From: Bacillota bacterium
GTDB taxonomy: Bacteria > Bacillota > Clostridia > Lachnospirales > Lachnospiraceae
DNA: 18,658 nt
Assembly: GCA_023437885.1 (NCBI GenBank)
Contig: JAEZFH010000098.1
Span: 1-18,658, forward strand
Reading direction: 5' to 3'
In this document: positions 6,846 to 14,028 of the stretch, piece after piece
How positions within the stretch are numbered: the first letter of the stretch is position 1
How the letters are laid out: every line of letters starts with the position of its first letter
Notes under the pieces: generated by a model
What the model saw: the letters and a program-made list of their open reading frames with translations, nothing else
Database searches by the model: none
What the model was told of the DNA's origin: nothing
Position numbers and translations under genes: made by a program

Positions 6846-6874
6846 ATTATAACAAATATGCCACATTGTGTCAA
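6846..6874 (-). promoter_or_regulatory. Perfect-consensus sigma-A promoter of the NlpC/P60 gene
   Basis: Minus-strand TTGACA (6874-6869), 17 nt, then TATAAT (6851-6846). Transcription should start near 6839. Confidence 0.88.
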
Positions 6875-6913
6875 TAATAAACAAATTAAAACGACATATA
6901 ATTTTATTAAGAT

Positions 6914-6935
6914 GCTGGATTTTACTAAATCCGGC
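6914..6935 (-). terminator. Weak hairpin after trxB
   Basis: GCTGGATTT (6914-6922) and AAATCCGGC (6927-6935) form a stem with one imperfect pair, 20 bases after the trxB stop. The tail ATCTTAAT is poor in U, so termination is uncertain. Confidence 0.35.
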
Positions 6936-6955
6936 GGTGATTTGTCATATTTTAA

Positions 6956-7876
6956 CTATTCCAAATTATTCAAATATTTTTCTACTGCTGTAATGGCATT
7001 GGCTCCATCGGAAGCAGCAGTAATAATCTGGCGCAGCTCCTTTGTTCTGACATCTCCCGCAGCCAGTATTCCCGGAATATTAGTCTCACAGCTTTCATCC
7101 GCAATGATATAGCCCGCTTCATCCACAGCGACGGTTTTCTTATAGGGCTCGGAGTTGGGCAGGTAACCTACAGCGATAAATATTCCTGCGATGTCATGGC
7201 TGGATTGCTCCCCGCTCTTTACATTCCTGACTTCAATTGACTCTACCTTATCCTCGCCGTGAATCCGGTCGACCACACTGTCCCATAGAATAGTTACATT
7301 CTCCAAGGCCAGCAGTCTTGACGTAATGCTTTTGGACGCCCGGAACTGGTCTCTTCTGTGAATTACATAGACCTGCTTGCAGATTCTAGCCAGGAAAATT
7401 GCATCCTCAACCGCCACATCCCCGCCGCCGACGACTGCAACTGTCTTGTTCTTAAAAAAGGCACCGTCACAGGTTGCACAGTAAGATACTCCCATCCCGG
7501 ACAGCTTCTCTTCCCCATCCACACCCAGATGCCGCGGGGCTCCTCCGGTTGCAATAACCACCGTTTTAGCCTGGTACTTGGTTCCGTCATCCATGGTTAT
7601 TATCTTGACGTTCCCCTCCAGATCAAAGTCAGTAACTTCTCCGTTCACGAAGGTCGTTTCCAGCTTATCCGCATGCTCCCTGAATTTAGTACTCAGTTCA
7701 AATCCGCTGATCCCCGGTGTCCCCGGATAATTATCCACCTCGTAGGTATTAATGATCTGACCTCCGCTAAGCCCTGCCTTCTCAATTACTATAACATTCA
7801 ATTCCGCTCTTTTTGCATAAATAGCAGCTGCAAGGCCGGCAGGCCCGGAGCCGATGATAACAACATCATACACCAT
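6956..7876 (-). CDS. trxB: Thioredoxin-disulfide reductase
   Basis: This flavoenzyme passes electrons from NADPH through FAD and a redox disulfide to thioredoxin, keeping cytoplasmic thiols reduced. The 306-aa product has the usual length. It shows the FAD-binding GSGPAG (residues 9-14), the redox pair C133/C136 in SYCATCDG, the NAD(P)H-binding GGGDVA (150-155) with the NADPH-type HRRDQFRA (173-180), and the second FAD motif GILAAGDVR near the end. The intact HRR motif argues for NADPH over the ferredoxin-dependent clostridial relatives that lack it. Start ATG 7876 follows AAGGAGG by 8 nt. No thioredoxin gene is adjacent. The upstream region is very AT-rich and I cannot choose a promoter with confidence. 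Confidence 0.95.
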   Translation of the reverse strand: MVYDVVIIGSGPAGLAAAIYAKRAELNVIVIEKAGLSGGQIINTYEVDNYPGTPGISGFELSTKFREHADKLETTFVNGEVTDFDLEGNVKIITMDDGTKYQAKTVVIATGGAPRHLGVDGEEKLSGMGVSYCATCDGAFFKNKTVAVVGGGDVAVEDAIFLARICKQVYVIHRRDQFRASKSITSRLLALENVTILWDSVVDRIHGEDKVESIEVRNVKSGEQSSHDIAGIFIAVGYLPNSEPYKKTVAVDEAGYIIADESCETNIPGILAAGDVRTKELRQIITAASDGANAITAVEKYLNNLE

Positions 7877-7959
7877 AACAATTTCCTCCTTATGTTAGAT
7901 ATTTTATTATTTTTTGATTTTTTTATTTCATTCCTTTGTATATTTTTATGATTTATTGC

Positions 7960-7987
7960 TTGCCTGGCGATAAATCCATGATATAAT
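7960..7987 (+). promoter_or_regulatory. Possible promoter toward the YjfB-type gene
   Basis: TTGCCT (7960-7965) and TATAAT (7982-7987) are 16 nt apart. A second TATAAT at 8090-8095 lies in a repeat of the same sequence but has only a weak -35. If used, the leader of the YjfB-type gene would be about 270 or 165 nt. Confidence 0.4.
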
Positions 7988-8160
7988 GAAAGCAGAGTAG
8001 AGGATAGTGCGAGAAAAACACTCGCACAGCAAGCTTGCTTGCGATTTCCGAACGGAGCAACAAGATCATGAACTGTCATTCGTTAATGATATAATAAAAG
8101 CGTAGTGAGCATATGATCAGCGCTGAAGATCATGAACGAAGTTGATGATCTAATAAAGCG
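7977..8160. repeat. Degenerate repeats with hairpins upstream of the YjfB-type gene
   Basis: A motif close to ATGATATAATAAAAGCG occurs three times (near 7978, 8087 and 8145). AAGATCATGAAC occurs twice (8062-8073 and 8126-8137), so the last two units repeat at about 60 bp. Between the first and second copies are a perfect 7-bp hairpin GTGCGAG/CTCGCAC (8007-8027) and a 12-bp palindrome AGCAAGCTTGCT (8028-8039). The interval from the trxB start to the YjfB-type gene (7877-8263) contains no convincing gene. Confidence 0.6.
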
Positions 8161-8263
8161 GAATAATTACAGTATATCATACCATCCTGTATTAAATAGC
8201 TCAGTAACATTATTACTGATTGATAAAAGCCTATTCACTTTTGTGAAAAGAAAGGAGTACATT

Positions 8264-8443
8264 ATGAATATTACTTCCCTGACCCCAAGCCCTGTATCCA
8301 TGTCAGGCAGCAATTCTACCATCGGTACTGCAGTACTCGCTAAAAGTCTTGATACCTTTGAGCAGTCCGGAGAAGGCCTCATAAAAATGATGGAATTATC
8401 CGTCAACCCTGACATTGGCTCAAATATTGACATCAGAGTTTGA
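8264..8443 (+). CDS. YjfB-family putative motility protein (59 aa)
   Basis: The product is small, with residues like MNITSLTPSPVSMSGSNSTIGTAVLAKSLDTFEQSGEGLIKMME and the ending SVNPDIGSNIDIRV. The pattern of a conserved AVLxKSLD helix followed by VNPxxGxNIDI matches the short YjfB family, annotated as putative motility proteins on the basis of genome context; the molecular role is unknown. Start ATG 8264 follows AAAGGAG by 6 nt. It is transcribed alone, opposite its neighbours, and ends at a strong bidirectional hairpin. No signal peptide or membrane segment is present. The family match is by eye. Confidence 0.8.
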   Translation: MNITSLTPSPVSMSGSNSTIGTAVLAKSLDTFEQSGEGLIKMMELSVNPDIGSNIDIRV

Positions 8444-8491
8444 TCCGACCGGATAAAACTACCTAAGGAATTTTATCATTTCTTTTATTTA

Positions 8492-8529
8492 AAAATATGA
8501 CAATGATTTGATAATCATTGTCATATTTT
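8492..8529. terminator. Bidirectional terminator between convergent genes
   Basis: A perfect 17-bp stem (8492-8508 with 8513-8529) has a 4-nt loop TGAT. The A-run on the left and T-run on the right give U-tails in both directions. It separates the YjfB-type gene (+, ends 8443) from the methyltransferase gene (-, ends 8536). Confidence 0.88.
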
Positions 8530-8535
8530 GATTCT

Positions 8536-9126
8536 CTATGATAATTCTATTCTTCGAACTAATGCATAAATCCAATCAGAATCTCTTTCCGCTCTTGTAT
8601 CCGGGCATAGATCCATATCAATGATATCTAAATTCTCGAACTTTCCAATTAAATCCTTCAGGGATTTGGTGCGGTAATCCTTGAAATAACGGCCTTCCCG
8701 CTCACCTTCAAAGTCCCCGTAGTGAAAGGACATGAAAAGCACACCATTTATCTTTAGGCTGTTTATTATCTTTGTAATTATCGCCTCTATCTCCTCGCCA
8801 GGGACATGCACCAGAGATGCACAAGCCCATATTCCGTCAAACACCTGGTTAAAATCCATTTCAGCAAATGATAGATGTAATACATCCTGTCCGATATGTA
8901 TACTGGCTAAATCACACATTTCTTCAGATGCATCCATCGCAGTTACATCGTAACCACAGGAAATAAAATACGCACTGTCCCTCCCTGAGCCGCAGCCCAT
9001 GTCCAATATACTTGCACCTTCCGGCAACCTGGCAGTAAAGAGTTCCCAGCATTCCTGCATATCAATATTTACTGTCTCTTCGAAATACTTAACTGCGTTC
9101 GTATCATAATACTCTATCGAGTCCAA
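8536..9126 (-). CDS. Class I SAM-dependent methyltransferase
   Basis: The 196-aa product has a Rossmann-type methyltransferase domain. Motif I is ILDMGCGSGRD (residues 40-50), which binds SAM. D65 in DVTAMDASEEM is the likely ribose-binding acidic residue. FDGIWACASLVHV follows as the motif IV region, then INGVLFMSFHYG. It resembles small-molecule methyltransferases annotated as TehB-like or UbiE-like, but the substrate cannot be read from the sequence. The best start is TTG 9126, 8 nt after GAAGGAGGG; no ATG fits better. It is a single gene facing the YjfB-type gene across a terminator. Confidence 0.85.
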   Translation of the reverse strand: MDSIEYYDTNAVKYFEETVNIDMQECWELFTARLPEGASILDMGCGSGRDSAYFISCGYDVTAMDASEEMCDLASIHIGQDVLHLSFAEMDFNQVFDGIWACASLVHVPGEEIEAIITKIINSLKINGVLFMSFHYGDFEGEREGRYFKDYRTKSLKDLIGKFENLDIIDMDLCPDTRAERDSDWIYALVRRIELS

Positions 9127-9155
9127 TGAATTATCCCTCCTTCATAAACAAGCTA

Positions 9156-9180
9156 ATTATAACAAATATAAATTAATAAT
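9156..9180 (-). promoter_or_regulatory. Putative promoter of the methyltransferase gene
   Basis: Minus-strand TATAAT at 9161-9156 is set in the same 16-nt context (TAATTATAACAAATAT on the plus strand) as the NlpC/P60 promoter. The -35 side (CTGGAA or TGGAAT) is weak. Confidence 0.5.
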
Positions 9181-9250
9181 TCCAGCACTTTTCCCGGAAA
9201 TCATAAATTCTTAATAAATATAAAAAAAGCTATGGAAAACAAGGAAGAAA

Positions 9251-9259
9251 TGCTATAAT
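9251..9259 (+). promoter_or_regulatory. Extended -10 promoter of the thioesterase-cvfB pair
   Basis: TGCTATAAT is an extended -10 element (TGnTATAAT) 36 bases before the thioesterase ATG. A -35 match is poor, as is common for extended -10 promoters. Confidence 0.6.
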
Positions 9260-9294
9260 AGAAAAATGGTAGAAACCAGAAAGGCAGAAAGAAT

Positions 9295-10026
9295 ATGTAT
9301 ACGTTTCAAAGCAGAGTCAGATACAGTGAATTAAATCATCAAAAGGGATGCATGGATCCTTCCTCAATTATAAACTATTTTCAAGATTGCAGTACCTTCC
9401 AGTCCGAGGACATGAACCGGGGGCTGGCGTATCTCAGTGCAAGCCATAAGGTATGGATGCTTAACAGCTGGCAGCTGCAGCTTCTGCAGCCGATCCGCCT
9501 CGGAGATGAAATAACCGTGGGCACCTGGCCTTATGACTTTAAGGGCTTTTATGGGTACCGGAACTTTATTATGAAGAATCGGCAGGAGGAGCCTCTGGCC
9601 GTAGCCAATTCCATCTGGGTCTATATGGATACCCTGACCCGCAAGCCTGCAAGAATACCCGAAGACTTAAATGGTTATACCATTGAGCCTCCCTATCCCA
9701 TGGAGCATGCGGACCGGAAGATTGAAATCAACTGCTTCTGTGAGCCGCAAGCTCCGCTGTACGTGACAAAATCAAATATCGACTCGTATAATCACGTAAA
9801 TAACGGGCAATACATTAAAATAGCAGAACAATATCTCCCGGATCACTTTATGATACAATCCATGCGGGTCGAGTACCGGATGCAGGCCGTTCTTGACGAC
9901 TGCATTATACCCAAGGTAGTCAGAGAGGAGAACCGGTATCTTGTTATTCTGGCTTCCCAGGACGATAAGCCTTATTCCGTTGTAGAATTTGTGGGATATC
10001 ATATGGATGAAACCGAAGGCACCTGA
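9295..10026 (+). CDS. Acyl-ACP thioesterase
   Basis: These enzymes hydrolyse acyl-acyl carrier protein and release free fatty acids, ending or diverting chain elongation. The 243-aa product has a double hot-dog layout. The N-terminal half (YTFQSRVRYSELNHQKGCMDPSSIINYFQDCSTFQSE) has the substrate-helix region, and WPYDFKGFYGYRNF and MDTLTRKPARIP are typical of the family. The C-terminal half carries DSYNHVNNGQYIKIAEQYL (D163, N166, H167), the expected catalytic Asn/His region. The start has only a weak upstream AGAAAG, but ATG 9295 is well supported by homology to the N-terminal pattern. The same-strand cvfB-like gene follows after 66 bases, so they are probably co-transcribed. Confidence 0.88.
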   Translation: MYTFQSRVRYSELNHQKGCMDPSSIINYFQDCSTFQSEDMNRGLAYLSASHKVWMLNSWQLQLLQPIRLGDEITVGTWPYDFKGFYGYRNFIMKNRQEEPLAVANSIWVYMDTLTRKPARIPEDLNGYTIEPPYPMEHADRKIEINCFCEPQAPLYVTKSNIDSYNHVNNGQYIKIAEQYLPDHFMIQSMRVEYRMQAVLDDCIIPKVVREENRYLVILASQDDKPYSVVEFVGYHMDETEGT

Positions 10027-10092
10027 GTTAACCGGAAGAACGGAATTAGCAGGCCGCCTCTTAGATAAGAAGCAAAGAGAAAGGGATAAATT

Positions 10093-10929
10093 ATGATTGA
10101 ATTAGGAAAATACCAAACCCTTGAGGTTGTAAAGAAAACAGAATTCGGATTTTATCTGGGTGCGGAAGGAAAGTCTTCCAAACACACGATACTGCTCCCA
10201 ATAAAGGAAGCTCCGGAAGGCGCTGCCGTAGGTGATGAATTAGCTGTGTTTTTATATAAGGATTCCGAAGACCGGGAAATCGCAACCACCGCCAAGGTGC
10301 CGGTTACCGTAGGAAGCCTGGCGGTACTAAAGGTGAAGGAGGTCAGCCAGATCGGTGCATTCCTGGAATGGGGCCTGATGAAGGACCTGCTGCTCCCTTA
10401 TAAGGAACAAACAAGAAAGGTGGAGGAAGGAGACCAGATACTGATTACCCTCTACATTGATAAAAGCCAGCGCCTCTGCGCAACGATGAAGGTCTACGAT
10501 CTGCTCAGCACCGATTCCCCATATAAAAAAGAGGATATGGTAGAGGGAATTGTCTATGATGCCATCGATTCCTTTGGTATCTTCGTTGCCGTAGATAATA
10601 AATATTCGGGCATGCTTCCCAAAAACGAAGTTTTCACCCCCATAAAAATCGGAGATACCGTGAAGGCAAGAGTACTCCAGGTGCGTGAGGACGGCAAATT
10701 AACCCTCAGCCTCAGAGAAAAAGCCCATGTTCAAATGGATACCGATTCCAAAATCATACTAGACAGATTAAAAGCTGCCGGCGGCCAGCTTCCGTTCAAT
10801 GACAGCTCCGACCCCGAGAGCATCCGGCAGGAATTTAATATGAGTAAAAACGCCTTTAAAAGAGCTATCGGCAAATTATATAAGGCAGGCTCTGTTACGA
10901 TAACCGACGATGGAATCAGATTACCATAA
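10093..10929 (+). CDS. cvfB: CvfB-family S1 RNA-binding protein
   Basis: CvfB-type proteins carry several S1 RNA-binding domains and a C-terminal winged helix. In Staphylococcus the founding member influences virulence gene expression and binds RNA. The 278-aa product fits. S1-like units lie at about residues 1-65 (YQTLEVVKKTEFGFYLG), 68-135 (LAVLKVKEVSQIGAFLEWG...KDLLLPYKEQ) and 145-215 (EGIVYDAIDSFGIFVAVDNKYSGMLPKNE...LTLSLREK), followed by a winged helix (220-278, FNMSKNAFKRAIGKLYKAGSVTITDDGIRL). ATG 10093 follows GAAAGGG. It is downstream of the acyl-ACP thioesterase gene, and no functional link is evident. The specific RNA targets are unknown. Confidence 0.88.
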   Translation: MIELGKYQTLEVVKKTEFGFYLGAEGKSSKHTILLPIKEAPEGAAVGDELAVFLYKDSEDREIATTAKVPVTVGSLAVLKVKEVSQIGAFLEWGLMKDLLLPYKEQTRKVEEGDQILITLYIDKSQRLCATMKVYDLLSTDSPYKKEDMVEGIVYDAIDSFGIFVAVDNKYSGMLPKNEVFTPIKIGDTVKARVLQVREDGKLTLSLREKAHVQMDTDSKIILDRLKAAGGQLPFNDSSDPESIRQEFNMSKNAFKRAIGKLYKAGSVTITDDGIRLP

Positions 10930-10958
10930 CACCTCCTGCCTATGGAGTGTTTCTCTCC
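10928..10958 (+). terminator. Possible terminator after cvfB
   Basis: AACAC-TCC (10928-10936, one bulged C) pairs with GGAGTGTT (10944-10951) and is followed by TCTCTCC. The stem overlaps the stop codon and the U-tail is weak. It lies between convergent genes. Confidence 0.4.
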
Positions 10959-10971
10959 GAAATCATTATTA

Positions 10972-11379
10972 CTACTCCAAAAAACGCATTCTGGGATTCT
11001 CTCTGGGATCCTTCTGCTTCTGTGCAGGGGCAGCCTTTTCAGAAGGATAGAGATTACCCAGTCCTTTTGCAAGCCTGTCCTTGCACTCCTTGCAATAACG
11101 GCCGGTTTTTATTATTGTCCCGCAGCTTTCACACTCGAGACCAATCATAGAATCTTCCGCAAAGGCAAGCCTTTCTTCACGTATCCATTGTTTTATCTGC
11201 GCGATAGGAACATCGAATTCCTCTGATACCTCCTGCATTCCTGCCCGCGGATGGTCATATATATACTCCTTGACCTCTTCAAACTTAAGATCAAGTGTAT
11301 GTAAACACGCCGGGCACAATGGGGACCCGGAAATATAATTAAATAGTTTACTGCATGATTTACAGTTTCGTACGTCCAT
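10972..11379 (-). CDS. YvyF-like flagellar-operon zinc protein (TIGR03826 type)
   Basis: The 135-aa product has two zinc-ribbon-like sites: C6, C9, C22, C25 (CKSC...CPAC) and C83, C86, C96, C99 (CESC...CKEC). A short helical segment between them (45-70, AGMQEVSEEFDVPIAQIKQWIREERL) looks like a helix-turn-helix. This matches the small flagellar-operon protein family that includes Bacillus YvyF, whose gene also follows comFC. Its function is not firmly known; a regulatory role in flagellar gene expression has been proposed from context. Start ATG 11379 follows AGGAGG by 7 nt; the longer reading frame upstream overlaps comFC and is rejected. The gap to comFC is 11 bases, so they are one operon. 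Confidence 0.85.
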   Translation of the reverse strand: MDVRNCKSCSKLFNYISGSPLCPACLHTLDLKFEEVKEYIYDHPRAGMQEVSEEFDVPIAQIKQWIREERLAFAEDSMIGLECESCGTIIKTGRYCKECKDRLAKGLGNLYPSEKAAPAQKQKDPRENPRMRFLE

Positions 11380-11390
11380 ACTATAACCTC

Positions 11391-12113
11391 CTAATAACCT
11401 TTTCCTATGCATAAAACAATAAAATACACTTCTTTTATTCCGTGGGCTTTTAATACATTGGAGCAAGCCTCCACGGTGCTTCCCGTCGTGTAAATGTCAT
11501 CCACCAGTAAAACCCTGTCCAGCCGGGAAAGCTTTTCGTCACTCCAGCCTTTATTGATATGAAAGGCCTCTGTTAGGTTTCGCAGCCTCTCCTTATCACT
11601 CAGCTTCTTTTGGGGGAGAGTTTTTTTATGTCTTACCAGGAGCTTGGAGAATACGGGCAGCTGCAATTCCCTGCCAATACCCCTCGCCAGAAGATCCGCT
11701 TGATTATAGCCCCTTTCATAATACTTGCTCCGGTGAACCGGGACCGGAACAATCGCATCCGGCGATAGTTTCCTTATTGTCCCGCCGTAGAGCCGGATCA
11801 TCTCCCGGATATAAAAAACTCCATATTCTTTTTTACCGTGATATTTAAAGCCCGCAACGGATGCCCTCATGGCTTCATTGTACACCCAGACAGCATATCC
11901 TCCGTCGTAATGAAGCTTCTTACGCTGGCAATCGCTGCAATATTCCTGTTCTTCAAACTCGATTGGCTTACTGCAGCGCTTGCACCTGGGTTCTTCGATA
12001 TACACCAGCTTCTCTCTGCAATCCTTGCAAATCCTCTGCCCCTTCGGAAGAACAATCTCACCGCAGACCGGACAACGGACCGGATACAGGATATCCAGCA
12101 GTATCTGTAACAA
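11391..12113 (-). CDS. comFC: ComF family protein (ComFC)
   Basis: ComFC takes part in uptake and processing of transforming DNA in competent bacteria and has an inactive-looking or specialised phosphoribosyltransferase (PRTase) fold. The 240-aa product has an N-terminal zinc region with four CxxC pairs (C14/C17, C29/C32, C44/C47, C59/C62) and a PRTase domain with VPVPVHRSKYYERGYNQADLLAR (123-143) and the phosphate loop VLLVDDIYTTGST (201-213). The start is taken as TTG 12113, 6 nt after AAAGGAG; an upstream longer start would overlap the preceding gene. It is the middle gene of a tight operon (16 bases after the nucleotidyltransferase-like gene, 11 before the yvyF-like gene). Natural competence in this organism cannot be inferred from this gene alone. 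Confidence 0.92.
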   Translation of the reverse strand: MLQILLDILYPVRCPVCGEIVLPKGQRICKDCREKLVYIEEPRCKRCSKPIEFEEQEYCSDCQRKKLHYDGGYAVWVYNEAMRASVAGFKYHGKKEYGVFYIREMIRLYGGTIRKLSPDAIVPVPVHRSKYYERGYNQADLLARGIGRELQLPVFSKLLVRHKKTLPQKKLSDKERLRNLTEAFHINKGWSDEKLSRLDRVLLVDDIYTTGSTVEACSNVLKAHGIKEVYFIVLCIGKGY

Positions 12114-12129
12114 TGGTTTCTCCTTTGGT

Positions 12130-13041
12130 TTATACAAACAACTTGGCAGGATACTCTCCCTTCTCAATCAGGGCATGGATTGATTTCACAACAGCTTCCT
12201 TATCTTCCTTATAGGTTACGCCAAACCAGCGGTCCGGAGTCTTAGTAACAATGACCTCCGCCTGATCCGACTTGATCAGCTCGCCTACCACGGTCGGCAG
12301 GAGATATTCTTTCTTAAGCTCATTCTCATCAATGGAGGAAAGGAATTTAACAAACCCTTTTTCCAATGAATCAAAGAGCTCCGGCTTGAAACCCCACATA
12401 TTCATTGATACAATGCTGTCCAAATCAATTGTAATATCCTCACCGGCACTGTTCTTCGCTTTGGCGTGATCCCCTGCCGGCTCGATCCCTGAGGTCTCTA
12501 TAATGTCTACCAGAATTCCCTGTTCATTCGCCTTGCTCACTCCGCGAGTCACCGTGCCATTCTCACTTAAGGTGTTTCCCAGAATAAAACCTGCCATGCA
12601 ATATTGGTTTGACCGGTAGGCGTTGTCATTCAGGAACTGATATACCAGGCGAAACGCTTCCTTGCCATAATAATCGTCCGCGTTGATTACGGCAAAGGGC
12701 TCCTTCACAATATCCTTGCAGCACAGAACTGCTTGTCCGGTTCCCCAAGGCTTCGTCCGCTGTGCAGGCTTAGTAAAGCCCTGCGGCAATGCTTCCAGCT
12801 CCTGGAACACATATTCCACCTGTATCAGCTTTTCTATCCGGTTGCCAATTATCTCTTTAAAATCCTGCTCCAAATCCCTGCGGATAATAAAAACCACCTT
12901 ATTAAATCCCGCTTTCATCGCATCATAAATGGAATAATCCATAATAATCTCACCGCCAGGTCCTACGGGCTCCAACTGCTTAATTCCTCCATATCTGCTT
13001 CCCATTCCCGCTGCCATGATTACCAATGAAGTATCCGCCAC
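12130..13041 (-). CDS. Sugar-phosphate nucleotidyltransferase-like protein
   Basis: The 303-aa product belongs to the NTP-transferase fold that activates sugar phosphates as nucleotide sugars. Visible are the N-terminal nucleotide loop (LVIMAAGMGSRYGGIKQLEPVG, residues 6-27), the WGTGQAVLC segment (99-107), and the metal-binding INADDYYG (119-126). The usual GxGTRLxPxT motif is replaced by GMGSRYGGIKQL, as in a clostridial subgroup often annotated simply as nucleotidyltransferase, so the sugar and nucleotide are unknown. Start GTG 13041 follows AGGAGGAG by about 7 nt. It leads the operon with comFC and the yvyF-like gene, and its link to them is unclear. A leader of about 146 nt with two hairpins precedes it. 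Confidence 0.82.
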   Translation of the reverse strand: MADTSLVIMAAGMGSRYGGIKQLEPVGPGGEIIMDYSIYDAMKAGFNKVVFIIRRDLEQDFKEIIGNRIEKLIQVEYVFQELEALPQGFTKPAQRTKPWGTGQAVLCCKDIVKEPFAVINADDYYGKEAFRLVYQFLNDNAYRSNQYCMAGFILGNTLSENGTVTRGVSKANEQGILVDIIETSGIEPAGDHAKAKNSAGEDITIDLDSIVSMNMWGFKPELFDSLEKGFVKFLSSIDENELKKEYLLPTVVGELIKSDQAEVIVTKTPDRWFGVTYKEDKEAVVKSIHALIEKGEYPAKLFV

Positions 13042-13066
13042 AATTAATCTCCTCCTGTTCTAATAA

Positions 13067-13124
13067 CCCGCATGTCTTTCGCGGGACGATTCATACCATG
13101 ATATAGCAAGCTATCATATGGTAT
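13067..13124 (-). promoter_or_regulatory. Two hairpins in the nucleotidyltransferase leader
   Basis: CCCGC/GCGGG (13067-13071 with 13081-13085) lies just upstream of the ribosome binding site. ATACCAT/ATGGTAT (13093-13099 with 13118-13124) encloses a second short stem ATAGC/GCTAT after a 3x3 internal loop. Both would be in the mRNA. The rest of the intergenic region (13125-13287) shows a candidate -10 but no gene. Confidence 0.5.
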
Positions 13125-13193
13125 CCTTTATTAAAGTATGCTAATTCAAGCCAGTTATCCATATTTGGATGTACTAATCTGCTTCTTACGGAT

Positions 13194-13199
13194 ATTATA
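13194..13199 (-). promoter_or_regulatory. Candidate -10 element of the nucleotidyltransferase-comFC-yvyF operon
   Basis: TATAAT on the minus strand in the context GGTATAATATCC. The -35 region is a poor match (TGCATT, spacing about 16), so the promoter is tentative. Confidence 0.45.
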
Positions 13200-13287
13200 C
13201 CGTATTAATTAGAAAAATGCACCATAAAATTACTATTTCGACTTTTCCTTCCTAACCGGGTATACACTGCCTGATTTTATTCTGGCA

Positions 13288-13342
13288 CAAAAAGACATGG
13301 AATATCCATGACCGCTGTAATCCTGTCCGGAATTTCCATGTC
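13288..13342 (-). terminator. Rho-independent terminator of the gene ending at 13372
   Basis: GACATGGAA (13294-13302) pairs with TTCCATGTC (13334-13342) across a long inner region that can fold further. TTTTTGTG follows in the minus direction. It begins 29 bases after the stop. Confidence 0.8.
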
Positions 13343-13371
13343 CGATATACTGGCCTGCTTAAAACCGGCTC

Positions 13372-13980
13372 TTATAATAAAGCCTCCAACTGCTTTTTTG
13401 CCTTTTTATCCAAAATATCACCTGTAAGTGCCTGATTGATAAACCGGTCTATTTCAGGATCTTGAACATACCTTCTCATCGGAACTAGAATTTGAAGAAT
13501 ATCCATAAGGATTAATTTGCGCATGGTCTCCCGGATTTTCTCCAGCGGCAGTGCGATCAGCCGTTCAGAAATAACCCGGCTTAACTCCGGTTTATATAGA
13601 AGAATATTTTCCAGACTTTGAATACACTGCCTTACTGTAATCGGCTTCTCATCTCCCAGCAGCCGCAGATATTCATCTATGAGCAAGCCCATCCTATCCT
13701 CTTCATCCCATCTCACATTCTCCGAGAGCAGCATCATACCCAAGCTTCTTTGATAGGAATTCCCGCTGGAAAGCCTGGAACGAAAGGCTTCCCAGAATTG
13801 ATAAACACTCCTGTCGTGCTGAGATCGGAATTTAAGTAACAGGAAGGATCGGTATCTTATCTCATCCTCCTGACAGGACAGCCATTCCACCAGCGCGATT
13901 AAATCCTGAACTTCAAGCCCGAGAGCCTCTTCCTCCAGGGCCTCCTTCTCCATCGATAATAATGCATCCAGGGTAAGCAC
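13372..13980 (-). CDS. Unidentified all-helical (HEAT-like) protein
   Basis: I do not recognise this 202-aa product. It is rich in Leu, Glu and Arg with regularly spaced amphipathic helices (LIALVEWLSCQEDEIRYRSFLLLKF, SYQRSLGMMLLSENVRW, TVRQCIQSLENILLYKPELSRVISERL, IRETMRKLILMDILQIL), suggesting a HEAT/ARM-type repeat fold used for protein contacts. No signal peptide, membrane span or catalytic motif is seen. The start is probably GTG 13980, 7 nt after AGGAGG. The ATG two codons upstream (13986) abuts the binding site by one base and is unlikely. It is downstream of recD2 but has its own promoter, operator-like dyad and terminator. Confidence 0.75.
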   Translation of the reverse strand: MLTLDALLSMEKEALEEEALGLEVQDLIALVEWLSCQEDEIRYRSFLLLKFRSQHDRSVYQFWEAFRSRLSSGNSYQRSLGMMLLSENVRWDEEDRMGLLIDEYLRLLGDEKPITVRQCIQSLENILLYKPELSRVISERLIALPLEKIRETMRKLILMDILQILVPMRRYVQDPEIDRFINQALTGDILDKKAKKQLEALL

Positions 13981-14028
13981 TGACATTCCTCCTTTTCATC
14001 AAATATGGAATTAATAATATACCTTTTA

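Noticed and set aside
12114..12167. Longer comFC start (MRRESILPSC...)
   Set aside because: It would overlap the upstream gene and has no binding site, whereas TTG 12113 has AAAGGAG at the right distance.
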